This document shows, piece by piece, positions 54,301-64,000 of a stretch of DNA of 64,000 nt. Below the pieces are notes generated by a model. The model ran no database searches. It was given only the letters and a program-made list of their open reading frames with translations, and was not told the origin of the DNA. The DNA comes from Lingula anatina (lineage: Eukaryota; Brachiopoda; Lingulata; Lingulida; Lingulidae): positions 128,426 through 192,425 of the forward strand of contig NW_019774870.1 in assembly GCF_001039355.2 (NCBI RefSeq). Direction: 5' to 3'. Position 1 is the first letter of the stretch. Every line of letters starts with the position of its first letter. The translations under genes were made by a program, and so were the position numbers.

Positions 54301-54768
54301 CATATGACCCCAGCAGCGGTATGAACTCCAAAGACTGGCTTTTGGTCAACTTTCTTGCAGCTGTCTCTTGATCCAATAAACTGAAACACAATGACAGAAT
54401 TTGTCATTATGTTTTATTCACATTGTCAAAATGTCATTTCTTTTAAAAAAAGCAATGGATCTAAGAGATTCAAGAGGATAAGGGTGGTATTTTCAGCTAT
54501 GCAAGGTCTGAATAATTTGGAGAAAACTATGGATGATGCTAATACACACAAATAAATTGAATCATATTTGCTTTTGAAAAATCTAGCTCTGACTTTTTTC
54601 TTGCTTCTTACCACCATTTCATTATATTAACCCTATAAGCAAAATCATGTTTCAATTCCAGCTCATAATTCTAATGTACATGCATGTTAGTAATTCATTG
54701 TTATAATATCATCCTTTAACTAGCTTGAGACAGAAATCATTTTCATCTGTACTTTTATATTATATTAA

Positions 54769-54820
<52 letters not shown>

Positions 54821-54906
54821 TATCATTACCATAACCTAAGTTTTGAGCTTATGCACATGCTTTTTATAGAAAAATTGCGTTAAAGTTTACATGTGGGTGC
54901 ATGTAT

Positions 54907-54979
<73 letters not shown>

Positions 54980-56339
54980 TGTTTGTGTGTATTTGTGTGT
55001 GTGTAGAGAGAAACATGTGTCACATATTTATAAAATAACATAGAACCTTTTTAATAGTTAATTGGATCCCAAGCTCATTGAGAAGATCTTCCAGGAAAAC
55101 CTGTGTATCTGGCAAAGGAACATAATGGTCACTATTAGCACACAGCTTGGCCCTCTTTTCTACACTCGGGAATATTCTGTAAAATTTATTAAAATATTGT
55201 TATAGCATGGCAATTTCAGAACAACTCATTATTTGGTTGTATACCTTTAAAACTTAATTTTTCCAAGTTATATATCCTTTATTATCAGCTTGATTATACA
55301 TATTTTTATTCAGCACTTATGACATACCAGTAAGTATTATACCATAACACTGTAATAAAAAAAATTAAAATACCCAGATCCCCTCCCCCTTGTCTTAGTT
55401 TAGGGCCTTGTTTCTTACCCACACCAAGGTACTCATGTATCATACCAAGATAAGAAAGTCATCATATCTATCAAATTTGTCTTTTGAACTTCAAATAATT
55501 ATTTGTGTCCCTTTATTTTGAAAATAATTTTAACAAAGTTACATTTTATTTGGCAGATATATAGGAGAATAGGCCTTTATATCTAAGATATTCTAGTACT
55601 TCTTTTGGCAATATATACATTTTGGCAGAGAAAGATCATTAATAGATCCCCCCCTTGCCTCAGTTTTTCAGCCTTACCTGCTACAATGTACAATGCAGGT
55701 ACTTACTGTAGGTAAGGCCCCATTCCAACCTCTGTTACAAACTTTCGGGTCTATTAATATCTATGTCCTGGCAAAATGCACTATGTGTTCTCCCTCGCAT
55801 CTTGTAGTATACATGTATAATTCACATTCAGGGATCTTTTGTATTGGTTCACATACCACTTGATAATGTTTTAGTCTTTTTTATTCCATCTATCTTAGAC
55901 AAATAAAATGCCAAGTATTTATCCACGTACTACCACATACACATTTTAAGTGACATTACATAAAGTCTGTAGCCTTTCTAACACCGGACTGAACGAGCCC
56001 TTACCTGCATAACATGCACTGGTAAAACCGAAAACTGATGCATCCCCCCCCCCCCCCCCCCCTCAAACAGATGAGTGTCAAATAAGAACAACGTACAGAT
56101 ACGTGTATTATTTTCAGCAAACCAGGAAGAGGGGTCACCGCAAATAAACACATAAAAATAATTAGCCAGCAAATGCAGTCCTTCAACTACTAAATACTAC
56201 TGGGGTACAGGTAGCTGTTATCATGGGCCTTAAGCACAGTATTGAAAAGTCATGTTTACCTCGAAAACAACGTCTTTCCAGTTGATCTTCCATCTTCCCC
56301 ACTATCTACTGATATCACCCAACATCCACGGACACTCAT
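38942..56339 (-). CDS. AP5M1: AP-5 complex subunit mu-1, 14 exons
   Basis: The medium subunit of adaptor complex AP-5, which works with SPG11/SPG15 at late endosomes and lysosomes. Exons: 56260-56339, 55047-55176, 54279-54380, 53928-54001, 53101-53182, 52193-52324, 50378-50458, 49618-49792, 48236-48345, 47146-47246, 40831-40919, 40583-40710, 39772-39868, 38942-39027. They sum to 1467 nt (488 aa plus stop; human is 490). All phases close. The N-terminal longin-like part (1 to ~155) includes HTAAGVIWPVLVLEQ and GYSLLLGIADF. The mu-homology domain (~201-488) includes QPAWRPVAYKGKP, LYGTVTCMAELEGIKPEV, IKGFYQMK, FVQLPFYNR and VREYLASDYKIWNS near the C-terminus. Exon 10 is short and isolated by a 6.2-kb intron that hosts a GPCR gene and repeats, so gene finders may miss it. 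Confidence 0.96.
40047..40081. repeat. (AC)n microsatellite
   Basis: A perfect dinucleotide run in AP5M1 intron 12. Confidence 0.95.
40960..42470 (+). repeat. Dispersed repeat, copy upstream of the nested GPCR
   Basis: Begins near AAACAAGACAGCAAGGCTGG, matching 699 onward. It contains the GTGGTAGTGCACAAAGTAG block, the ACATGGACATTTAGAAAATT block, several internal ~120-bp subrepeats carrying GACAATAGGCCT, and an end with GATGACAGACACAGGTGA. A second copy lies at 45715-46775 in the same orientation. It is noncoding apart from the adjoining transposase relic. Confidence 0.8.
42462..42722 (+). pseudogene. Tc1/mariner transposase C-terminal relic
   Basis: Frames read VVIDGNLNHIKYIKIL, then LQDDNAQHNRA, then a stop and SRLLDLNPIKKSMG. 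These match the Tc1 family pattern of G-x-x-N-x-x-Y-x-x-x-I-L, Q-Q-D-N-A-x-x-H, and S-P-D-L-N-P-I-E. The second catalytic Asp is present in DDNAQH, but the reading frame is broken by a stop before the third motif, and that motif's acidic residue is Lys. The copy is dead. It directly follows the dispersed repeat, which may be the non-coding part of the same element. Confidence 0.75.
44008..44013 (+). promoter_or_regulatory. TATA box of the nested GPCR gene
   Basis: TATAAA in the context GATATAAAGG, 84 bp upstream of the GPCR ATG, which leaves room for a short 5' UTR. It supports an independent promoter inside the AP5M1 intron. Confidence 0.5.
44097..45131 (+). CDS. Class A (rhodopsin-like) GPCR, FMRFamide/peptide-receptor type, intronless
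   Basis: A 344-residue single-exon receptor, probably for a neuropeptide at the plasma membrane. Seven hydrophobic segments lie roughly at 34-63, 73-98, 107-139, 163-182, 215-237, 261-285 and 304-327. N-glycosylation sites are NST at 12 and 19. Class A landmarks are N56 in TM1 (GIICN), D83 in TM2 (TAIMDN), DRYLAI at 141-146, and TM7 LNSSINFFIYG ending at 326, the form seen in FMRFamide-type receptors in place of NPxxY. The usual TM3 cysteine that pairs with extracellular loop 2 is absent between 100 and 120, although loop 2 has C191 and C199. TM6 lacks the CWxP form (FYVLAVLP). The gene lies antisense within AP5M1 intron 10 between two repeat copies. The ligand cannot be predicted. Confidence 0.9.
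   Translation: MEAFSDKFDELNSTTNMLNSTLVSSTTSHQTALNLYLTVVLGFASLVVSLLGIICNTLSFIVFYKERANASTDYLLSWTAIMDNIFLITAIFSINLPALHVYLGWIDWFFVAMQTTTVYIWPIMLFARLSSHCLLVFVAFDRYLAITKPTKSIEFRKVTKWRWRTYVLLTVIALYQLPMFFDTKFIGFLPCEHSSNDFCLTFQFKDWAIVYKIIYRRVFPFIINTLLTGFMLNLYMKLIKSLRRQAKMRLTMNSCDHCSQIVKMVVLLITFYVLAVLPISFTSSTFVLVEQIPRLFESIVHIGHWIKPMGFFLTSLNSSINFFIYGLCGTSFCKRLKHLMGFEN
45189..45194 (+). terminator. Polyadenylation signal of the nested GPCR gene
   Basis: AATAAA on the plus strand, 58 nt after the TGA stop ending at 45131. Together with the upstream TATA box it delimits a compact transcription unit. Confidence 0.55.
45715..46775 (+). repeat. Dispersed repeat, copy downstream of the nested GPCR
   Basis: Same family and orientation as 40960-42470 and 699-1084: GGCTTCAGGCCCATGAGAG at about 45840, the GTGCACAAAGTAG block twice (around 46030 and 46360), the ACATGGACATTTAGAAAATT block, and the terminal GATGACAGACACAGGTGA. 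A long T-run (about 46047-46086) interrupts it. Confidence 0.8.
47391..47453. repeat. Imperfect (AAT)n microsatellite
   Basis: An interrupted trinucleotide run in AP5M1 intron 9, just upstream (in gene orientation) of exon 10. Confidence 0.85.
52449..52812 (+). mobile_element. Penelope-like retroelement relic with inverted terminal copies
   Basis: Between two inverted arms (~52449-52508 and ~52700-52812, sharing AGGCTATCTAG, GGAAATGAGG and AAGTAATTTTT) the plus strand reads KVIDSEPREIYRIVLEAIYI then KKTGT and a stop. That resembles the stretch just after the GIY-YIG endonuclease of Penelope-like elements (R-x-x-x-E-A-I-x-I). The right arm contains CTGATGAAGATACTATAGAC, followed by ATCAAAATATTGG, similar to the hammerhead-ribozyme-like ends of such elements but with a degraded core. 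It lies in AP5M1 intron 5 and is inactive. Confidence 0.5.
54771..54821. repeat. (AAT)n microsatellite
   Basis: A perfect trinucleotide run of about 16 units in AP5M1 intron 2. Confidence 0.95.
54908..55004. repeat. (GT)n microsatellite
   Basis: A long GT run with interruptions toward its right end, 43 bp from AP5M1 exon 2. On the transcribed strand it is (AC)n. Alternating purine-pyrimidine runs of this length can adopt Z-DNA. Confidence 0.95.
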
Positions 56340-57348
56340 TTTACTGTTGAAAGCATGGCTTCATATATGTTTGTTGTATTTTGTTGCCCGACTGTCCCTA
56401 TGCCATAAAAATCACAGGACATATAACCGGAAGTAGGCGGAAATGTAGAACACTGACTTAGCCTTACTTTGTGAAATAGTTGCGAACTTTGGGAAATAAA
56501 TTTCGTATTATTTTAGTGTCATGCTAATTATACAATAGTCTCAGACATCAAACAATGCATAAATTATCTTATCACAATGAATTACTATTGATTTTAATGT
56601 GAGATTAATTGAGTAATTTTACTGCTAATCTAGCACTAATTTCCTTCTGATAGGCCTACAATATAGGGCCAATGTGTTCGCTACAAAAACCGATAATCCA
56701 CTGTAACTAAGATCTAATAAACGGACTGTAAATAGGAGTGCTAACGAATGAATGTCGTGTTTGCGATACATGCTGAAAAGCCTTTTCTAGATTTTTGCTA
56801 CAAGTAGCCTACTGGTAGTTTTATACAATGTATGCCATACGGGTTTGAAAATGCATCATTTAGGCCTATATTTCTCTATTTCAGCTACTTAGGCTACCTG
56901 TATCCGACATTTCATATCTTTCAGCCGTTAAAACTATAAACCCCCTCATATGAAAGTACCTGATCGATAGGGGCCTATTTACTTCTGAAATCTTCAAGAG
57001 GCGACAGTCTTACATGTAGGGACAATTTCTAAATTTTCATTTCAAAGAGAATCAAGTAGGGGTAGGCCTACAGTAATAAAAAGTTAGCATTTAATATCTA
57101 CATGTAAATAGCCTAGTTTTACTAATTGATCACATTAATTAGAATTTAATATCTAATTTAACACCATCATATCAAATAGACCCCTTTAATATACCTTTAC
57201 ATGTTGTAGGCCCTACCATGCATACATGGAAGCTTGCAATGATGTAGAGATGGCAAAAATGATAGGAAACTGTGTTTCGATATAGGGCCTACAGTGTTTT
57301 CAATGACAGGATTTATATAAAGTCGACAATTGTTGACGTTGGCATTTT

Positions 57349-57654
57349 GGGGGCGTCTCGATAGTCCGAAGGTTCATTGGTCCGAAAAGTAGTAACATTT
57401 TTATCTATTTTTTAATCAAGGGTTCATTGGTCCGAAGGTGCTATAGTGAACATTCGGACCAATGAACCTTCGGACTATTGAAGCTTCGGACTATCGCTAC
57501 GGCCCCCAATAGTCCGAAGGTTCAATAGTCCGAAGGTTCATTGGTCCGAATATTCACTATAGAACCTTCGGACCAATGAACCCTTGATTAAAAAATAGAT
57601 GAAAATGTTACCACTTTTCGGACCAATGAACCTTCGGACTATCGAGACGCCCCC
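57349..57654. mobile_element. 306-bp near-palindromic foldback element
   Basis: The left end GGGGGCGTCTCGATAGTCCG is the inverse complement of the right end CGGACTATCGAGACGCCCCC, and homology continues through most of both arms. The arms are built from a short iterated phrase, AGGTTCATTGGTCCGA. The centre carries CCCCCAATAGTCCGAAGG, an extra terminus-like word. There is no coding capacity. A single strand would fold into one long hairpin. Confidence 0.85.
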
Positions 57655-57913
57655 AATTTAACGCCCCTGCTGTATGTGCAGAACCTACCGGTACACGGTT
57701 TTTCAAACAATCGGATCATCAAAGTTATACCGGTGCCTTCCACTTAGAAGGCCTATATCTCAATTTCTGTTTTAAACTTCAATAGTTATGAAAATAATGA
57801 TGAAGTTTTTTCTCTATTTGGCAGTTACCGGCCGAATACTTCTGTGTCGTGCCTACATGTAGGCCTTCAAGTATTTAAAAAAAACTACAAGTAGGGGCCT
57901 ATATTTCCGAATA

Positions 57914-58081
57914 CAGGGGCGGATCCAGAGATATTTTCTGACAGTCTTCCAAATTATCTTTGTTGATCCATCCTCCATTTCTGACCGTCTTCCGACAGAA
58001 AAAAACAGATACCCGTCAATGTAAACTTGAAAATCTGACCGTCTTCCGGAAGACCCAGAAGACGGCCTAAATCCGCCCCTG
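57914..58081. mobile_element. MITE with CAGGGGCGGAT ends and GAATA target duplication
   Basis: It begins CAGGGGCGGATCCAG and ends AAATCCGCCCCTG, an 11-bp terminal inverted repeat. The direct repeat GAATA flanks both ends (57909-57913 and 58082-58086). Inside, GACCGTCTTCCGACAG-type words recur. CAGGGGCGGAT ends are common among hAT-like non-autonomous elements, but a hAT target duplication would be 8 bp, so the superfamily is uncertain. Confidence 0.7.
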
Positions 58082-61025
58082 GAATATGTTCATTCACCAC
58101 CCTAAAAATAACACCACCAATCGAAATCCTGAATCTACTTTGCTTAATCAGTTGCGTGTGACATTAACTGCTTTTTTGTGTGCGTCCTGTTAAATTACAC
58201 TTTATTGCACAATCAGTCACTATCTTTCGCGTGTCACTTTTACATTCCTTCCTTAAACGACTTTCGCGGGGCATGTAGGCCCCTACAGTTTCACCCTCAT
58301 CGCGAATTCTAGCACGTCTTCATGGACATCAGAAAGTGCCGACAGTCTCGTTCTAGGCAACCTAAGACGATTTCCATCCAGGATGGCTACAATGCATCTC
58401 AAACCATGACTCATACTTAAAAAAAATCATAAAGATAAATGAAGTCCCAACACTATTTTTGGAAGAAGAAGATTTTGATAAATCAAAATTTAAGGTTACT
58501 GGGGGCGGACCCCATTCTTCACCACGTCTTTTGAACCTTGAAGCCCCTGGATTCGTAGGCCTACTTGTAAATAGTTATCCAAATATGTTGGCGTTTACAT
58601 AAAAAGATACGGAAAAGAAACCATTGTGGTTTACCATATCTTTAAAGATACCTGATAAAAACATACATTGTGACACATCCGACTGCAGTCATCTCCAAAT
58701 TAGAATTTACCACAGATGTTTAATTTCTACACTACCGAAGATTAATGTTGAAAACGTTAAATGCCTTCATGTGTTTCACTTAGTTGTCTTTCAATAGATT
58801 AAAACGTTAGCTCATCAAACCAGGGTTGCCAACATAACAACATTTAAATGTTGTAGGCCTACATATATTGCTTTACCCCACTGTCTGATCAAGTTAATAA
58901 TTAACTCACATTCTGATTTTTTTAAAATCCAAATTGTGAATAACAAGAAAAATAATCTTTCACTGCATCTTATTTCCAAGGTACACAAAATCAGGTAAGG
59001 TACACAAAATCAGTATAAACTTTCTATTGGTTTCTGTGTGGATTCCTCACGTATAATCGATAAGTATGTTTGTGCAGCCAACAAGTCAAAATTAAGGGAT
59101 GATTATATGAAATAAAGACACGAAACATTCAAACTAGATCGGCTCTCTGACACTGTCAAAACTCAAGTGGTGTGTTTTGACCCCAGGTCTCCCTTAAGGG
59201 TTAACAAATTGTATATCATTCGATAGAAAAACAATCTTAATAAATGGCTATTAAGCGTCGTTATATATCTTGAAACGCGTCGTGATGTGTCAGAAAATAA
59301 CTACCCATGCGATATAAAATGCATAATGTCCGAACCATGACATTTTTATCGAATGTTAATCAATATTTAACACATATTAAACCACGGGCTCCAATCCCAA
59401 TTGAATGGGAACTTGTTTAGAGATGCTGTTTATAGTTACCTTATTGTAGTAACACGACATATAGCCCAAGGACAATTGATACGGCAGTAAAGTAACAAAT
59501 ATTAGGGGTAATTTACTAAATTAGCCTGTTGAACAAACCAATTAGGGATGCAATTTAAATTTGATGATAGGCAGAGTACCAATTTCATGGCTGCAAATTG
59601 CTCTATGGAATTGTTCAGTAGCCATTGATGATCACATCAAGCTATGTACGTCAAACACACTGTGATATGTATCCACATAAGTCAATGGATCTATTGTGTG
59701 TTATATGTTCAATAGAGAGGAAATAAAAAAAAGTTAAACTTAGAATTATTATGGAAATGGCAATACATACTTGATATTATGTATTTTGCGAGTACTCGCG
59801 ATTGCTTAGCACAGCTACCTCTGTCAATCAGTTGCAATGATGGGAAACGTCACGCTTATCATTTTGTTGGATTTAGGCAAGGATTTGAAAACACTTCAAA
59901 ATGCAGGACCTGTCGTTCCCCGCCCCTTCCCTCCCCTTATTATCATTATTACATTATGATTATAAGTATTATTTATTATTTTTGACTGGATAAAAGAGGA
60001 TCTGTGACTTTTTTCTCTTTGGAGTTTATGAACTTGACTGTGGAAAACTAGGTGGTACTCTCTACGTTTGCTGATAGAAAGTCGTAATTCTGCTCTTTCC
60101 CACTCTTTTACATACGTTAAGATTATATCTCGAAGGAGACATGCCGGAGGTGAAAAAGCCTTTAGAATCGGTCTTTTCATCAGATTTCCTAATTTCTTTT
60201 TAAAAGAAATAAGATAAGCATATGTTGCTAATTTTCAGTGGAATGCCTTAGTGCACACAAACTCTGCCATTTGAAGTTTTCTCAGACCCATTTACTCAAA
60301 CAGTCAGGGCATATATATATTTAAAGCTCGTTTACTCTGGTTTTTATGTTTTAGATTTTTAATGTTATAAATTTCTCGGCATCTTGGTTTCCTTTGCACA
60401 ATGGACTGGCCCATAAAAACAGGAATAAGCCTTGCAAAATGTAAAAAAGTTGTAAGTTGTTACAATAAGTCACACAATGAGTGCAACACTGTACTAGTAC
60501 GTGGATTGTGAAATAATTTTTGTTTTGTAATTAGTTCGTCATTAAGTCTGTATGTGTATATCATATACCAAGCCAGGAGATACATTTACTGGATAACTAT
60601 TCATTATTCGTTAATATATTTTGTAAATGTAAAAATGTTCAATCTCTGGTTCATGATGAGTAATATAAAAATATACATATTGATATATGGTTGATAAGCG
60701 TCATTTATGGACGTAGATTTGTCGCGCATCTCGTCGGCTTGCCACACAAACTATCCACTCATGCGATATAATAGCCAAATTGTTCGAATTATGACATTTT
60801 TATCCAAATTTAACCAATAATCCCACAGAATCCATTTCCAATTGAGTAATAAAAAGTATATCAAGGTGTTTTTCAGCATTGTGATTATGGTTTATATGCA
60901 CAAGTCATGGAAGGTCGCACAAAAATAATAGAAATGAGAAAGCTTATAACAATAGTGGGGCCTTATATTTGCGGTTGTCCGACAGCCGGTCCGACGTACA
61001 TGTAAAAATGCTCAGTAACCAACGA

Positions 61026-61078
61026 TGATAATAATAATAATAATTATTATTATTATCATTATTATTATTATTATTATA
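61026..61078. repeat. AT-rich inverted simple repeat
   Basis: An (AAT)n run passes directly into (ATT)n, forming a self-complementary hairpin-capable tract. Confidence 0.85.
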
Positions 61079-63559
61079 CATTACTCGTATATCAAACACA
61101 TAGCCGTATATTTCCACAAGAATCAGTATTGTTCATAAGTTGTTACAACTGAAGCGGAAACGAAGTAATGTGATAGTGATAGTGTATTTCACCGTGACAT
61201 TTTTGTCATCGGTACGGTACAACAATGCATACGGAATGTCATAATAAAAATAATAACAGTAATTATAATATTAATAACAATGATGATGATAATAATAATA
61301 ATGCCAATAAATCCAATGCACGTGATACGTATTGCGAAAGTTGTATAACCAGAAAACTGTAACAACTACACATACCTTTTGAGGTCAAGGAAATACAAAA
61401 GGATGCCATAGGGATATGATAATGCGATAAAAGATACGAAAGATAGCAAATCTTCGAATACAGATGGTGTTACCAAAGACTTTTTTGAATGCTTAAAACA
61501 TATAATTATTTCATATTTATTGCTTTTGTTTAACAGTGTCCTAGGTCATGGTTCTTATTGAAAGAGGCGAGAAGAAGTGCTGTATATTATGACCTAAACA
61601 GTATGGAAAATAGTATTGTTAATAGCGTGTAGTAAAACATTTACTAAAATATTGGATAAATGTACAGTAGCTGCATTCTTGGATGGGATAAAAAAGGCAA
61701 TAAATTAATGAAAGCCAATGTGGTTTAGAAAAAGTTCAACCATAAAATATATGAAGAAAAACACATTCTTTACATTAAAAGTAAAAAAAAAAAGTTGTGG
61801 TCAAAAAGGATCTTTGTTGCATCTACTATATATATCAATTCATATGACATGGTTAGTCTTGTGATAAGATCATGTGTACGTATCTCTAAGACCCACAGGC
61901 AGGATTATAATTCAACTCTATGATTCTAATATAAATTAAATTCAAATTTAATCTGAATTAATCTTAATTTAATTTTCCATATTACAAGTGTCTGGGACTG
62001 TTATTTTCTATCTGTGCGAACTGGGAGTAGCCTTGTTAAGTCAGGCAGCTGAACAGGAAAAAATGGTATCGGTGTAAAGGTTTATAAGAATAAGCGTATG
62101 TCATTTTCATTTGTGCCAACATTTTGCTCCAATAGCTTTTGTTGTTTCACTTATTTTTCTTAATAAATGTTGGTTGCACTAATTAACCTACTTTAGTAAT
62201 TATATATTATGATAGTTATATAGTATTGGGGATGTCTGATTATCCCTCATTTTTGTAACATATTATTTTTCGTCACTAATAAATGACAATTTTCAGTAAT
62301 GTGGACTTAAGTCTTATTTACCTTTGAGCAAAAACAGAGATTCATTGTGCTTGTGAACATTAGGATACATAAATAAGTTTATGACATATTCATACTACTG
62401 TTTGCATGTTTTTATCAATCTGGGCGGTACTGAAATATGGGAAAAAACTTGCACAGGATTAAGTGAAGATAGTGATACCATAAATATTTCTGAAGTCTCC
62501 CCGAGAACAGCGTGTCATGTCTGCAATTTATGGGAATTGTAGTGAACTCTCCTAAAAACTTCCTTATATTGTATTTTATGGTGATTCAAGTTATTTCAAC
62601 TCTTTCATAAGTTTTGTTAAATAATTTTGGGAGATCAGATGTGCGTATATGCATATGAGGTTACTGTAATCTGGGCACCCGCCCGAAGAAAATTACAGTA
62701 AAGATTTCCATCAACACGAGTAAGCGCACGTGTCTCGTGGCTCTTACATATATGTATAAGGAATAACTATATAAATATTTACTTGAATATATTTTTTTTA
62801 TTTATTTATTTATTTATCTATTTATTAGTTTATTTATTAATTGTATATACCTGTAAATATAACATTGATTAGTGGCCCACCTCTGAAAGTCAAATGATAT
62901 ATTTGAATTACACGTAGTAAAGATTCTGATCAAGTTGTGCATGAGCACGGGTCACGGAGTTATATAAATGAGTTTCTTAATAGACACATATATTTCATGG
63001 GTGCATTGATAAAGTCTACACAGGGGTTTATGGCACGGAGGATAACACCAAGCCTTAAGTTTTCTAGATGCCCAAAAGACGACATATTCTATCATCAGCC
63101 TACCAAACCTCTATGAGTAACAGAAGATTTGGTACTGGATAATTATACGTCTGTTGTAACATTAATATAAGGCCCCCTTCAAAAAGATACCAGGTATAAC
63201 GTTTGTAGGATATACAAACTTCTCAGGTGAGTGAGAATAATGCATAAATGTTTCGTTATAGGTCCGTTTGATCACTTTTTGTGTACATACGTTATCTTTT
63301 CAAATATAATTGAGTTTAAAGAAGCATCTTAACATGAATACACACGAGTGCATATTTGGCAGATTCAACCAAAAAGATGTTTTTGCTGGGCACGTTTACC
63401 TGACGAGGTCACTCAAAAATTCTATCAGATAAAGAGGGACCACAGACACGAAATATATTAACAAGACGCCGGTAACACGCCGAATATGACAAGCCTCTAA
63501 AGCACGTCGTTGGGCGACCTTTTTTGCGTGTTGGCTTTAATTATGTGCGTTTTCTTACT

Positions 63560-63590
63560 TATAAAGTATTAGCCTAGTGACGGGCAGTCA
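63560..63590 (+). promoter_or_regulatory. Candidate TATA/Inr promoter
   Basis: TATAAA at 63560-63565 is followed by an initiator-like GGCAGTCA with its A at 63586, a 26-bp spacing that is canonical for TATA-Inr promoters. The sequence downstream turns GC-rich, unlike the surrounding AT-rich DNA. Confidence 0.45.
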
Positions 63591-63701
63591 CACACGCCGC
63601 TGTTAAAGCCCCGCGAGGAGGTCAATTGCCGGAGTGCCAGTCGCGGAGGAGCACCGCACGGACATTGCCTGGAGAGAAAGTGATACGTACAAGATGCTCA
63701 G
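63587..63701 (+). other. Candidate first exon of a gene continuing past the window
   Basis: A GC-rich stretch downstream of the TATA/Inr pair ends in AAGATGCTCAG before GTAAATGG. The donor at 63702 lies eight bases after an ATG (63694-63696), so the exon would be mostly 5' UTR plus two codons and two bases. Nothing of the protein is visible inside the window. Confidence 0.35.
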
Positions 63702-64000
63702 GTAAATGGTCGATTTGATTCTATACGCAAGTTTGTGAATAGTTACTGAGTTTGCGTTTGGTCTGGTAATTTTTGTTTCATGTGCCGGTGTATCGTTCAT
63801 TTGGGAAGATGGGTCACACACTCAGAAATCATGCAAAGACTTGTCACGAATATTCTTACAACCTCTTAATCCACGAAAATAATAGATAACAATATTCGGA
63901 GATACCTGATGAATGATAATTAATCTGCAATACGGCGGGTTCTGGCACAGTGAAATACTCCGGTAAAATGCAACTTGGTTTTTTGGATGTTTTTTATTGT

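Larger units (their letters stand above)
56340..63559. other. Long intergenic region upstream of AP5M1
   Basis: No conserved exon was recognised. It contains a foldback element (57349-57654), a MITE (57914-58081) and AT-rich simple repeats (61026-61078 and near 61245-61300). TAGGCCTA-type words are clustered at 56650-57300. The short ORF at 59896-60180 has no recognisable domain. A minus-strand open stretch at about 58280-58395 has no start codon and matches no family I know. Confidence 0.5.

Noticed and set aside
58280-58395. Minus-strand open stretch reading RCIVAILDGNRLRLP
   Set aside because: Short, without a start codon or flanking splice sites, and not recognisable as any family.

Overview
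This window is AT-rich nuclear DNA from a multicellular animal. Its coding sequences are broken into exons of about 75-325 bp with GT/AG introns, and it holds vertebrate-type orthologues, large introns, microsatellites, DNA-transposon relics and assembly Ns. Gene content (AP-5 mu, EFCAB6, UBXN8, a FMRFamide-receptor-like GPCR) and frequent words such as TAGGCCTA and ACATGTA suggest a marine invertebrate, either a non-vertebrate deuterostome or a lophotrochozoan. I cannot fix the phylum from sequence alone.

Layout. 1-1501 holds a tandem array of mini-exon/mini-intron units (period about 142 bp), interrupted by a dispersed repeat. 1502-6034 is intergenic with transposon relics. 6035-13457 (minus) is S-adenosylmethionine synthase, nine coding exons plus an in-phase alternative first exon at 12131-12239. 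14046-23930 (plus) is UBXN8, seven exons, head-to-head with the synthase. 26866-35878 (minus) is an EFCAB6-like multi-EF-hand protein, 15 exons, 921 codons. 38942-56339 (minus) is AP5M1, 14 exons, 488 codons. Its 6.2-kb intron 10 contains an intronless class A GPCR (44097-45131, plus) lying between two copies of one dispersed repeat. 56340-63559 is intergenic with a 306-bp near-palindromic foldback element and a small MITE. A candidate TATA/Inr promoter with a short first exon sits at 63560-63701.

I rebuilt the exon models by hand from splice sites, reading phase and family similarity. All four multi-exon models close in frame with compatible phases at every junction. No operon-like functional cluster is evident. 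The genes serve methyl-donor synthesis, ER protein quality control, a likely ciliary or testis calcium-binding role, late-endosomal trafficking and neuropeptide-type signalling. Three single-N junctions are present, and two of them join near-identical flanks, which points to unmerged assembly overlaps rather than biological duplications.
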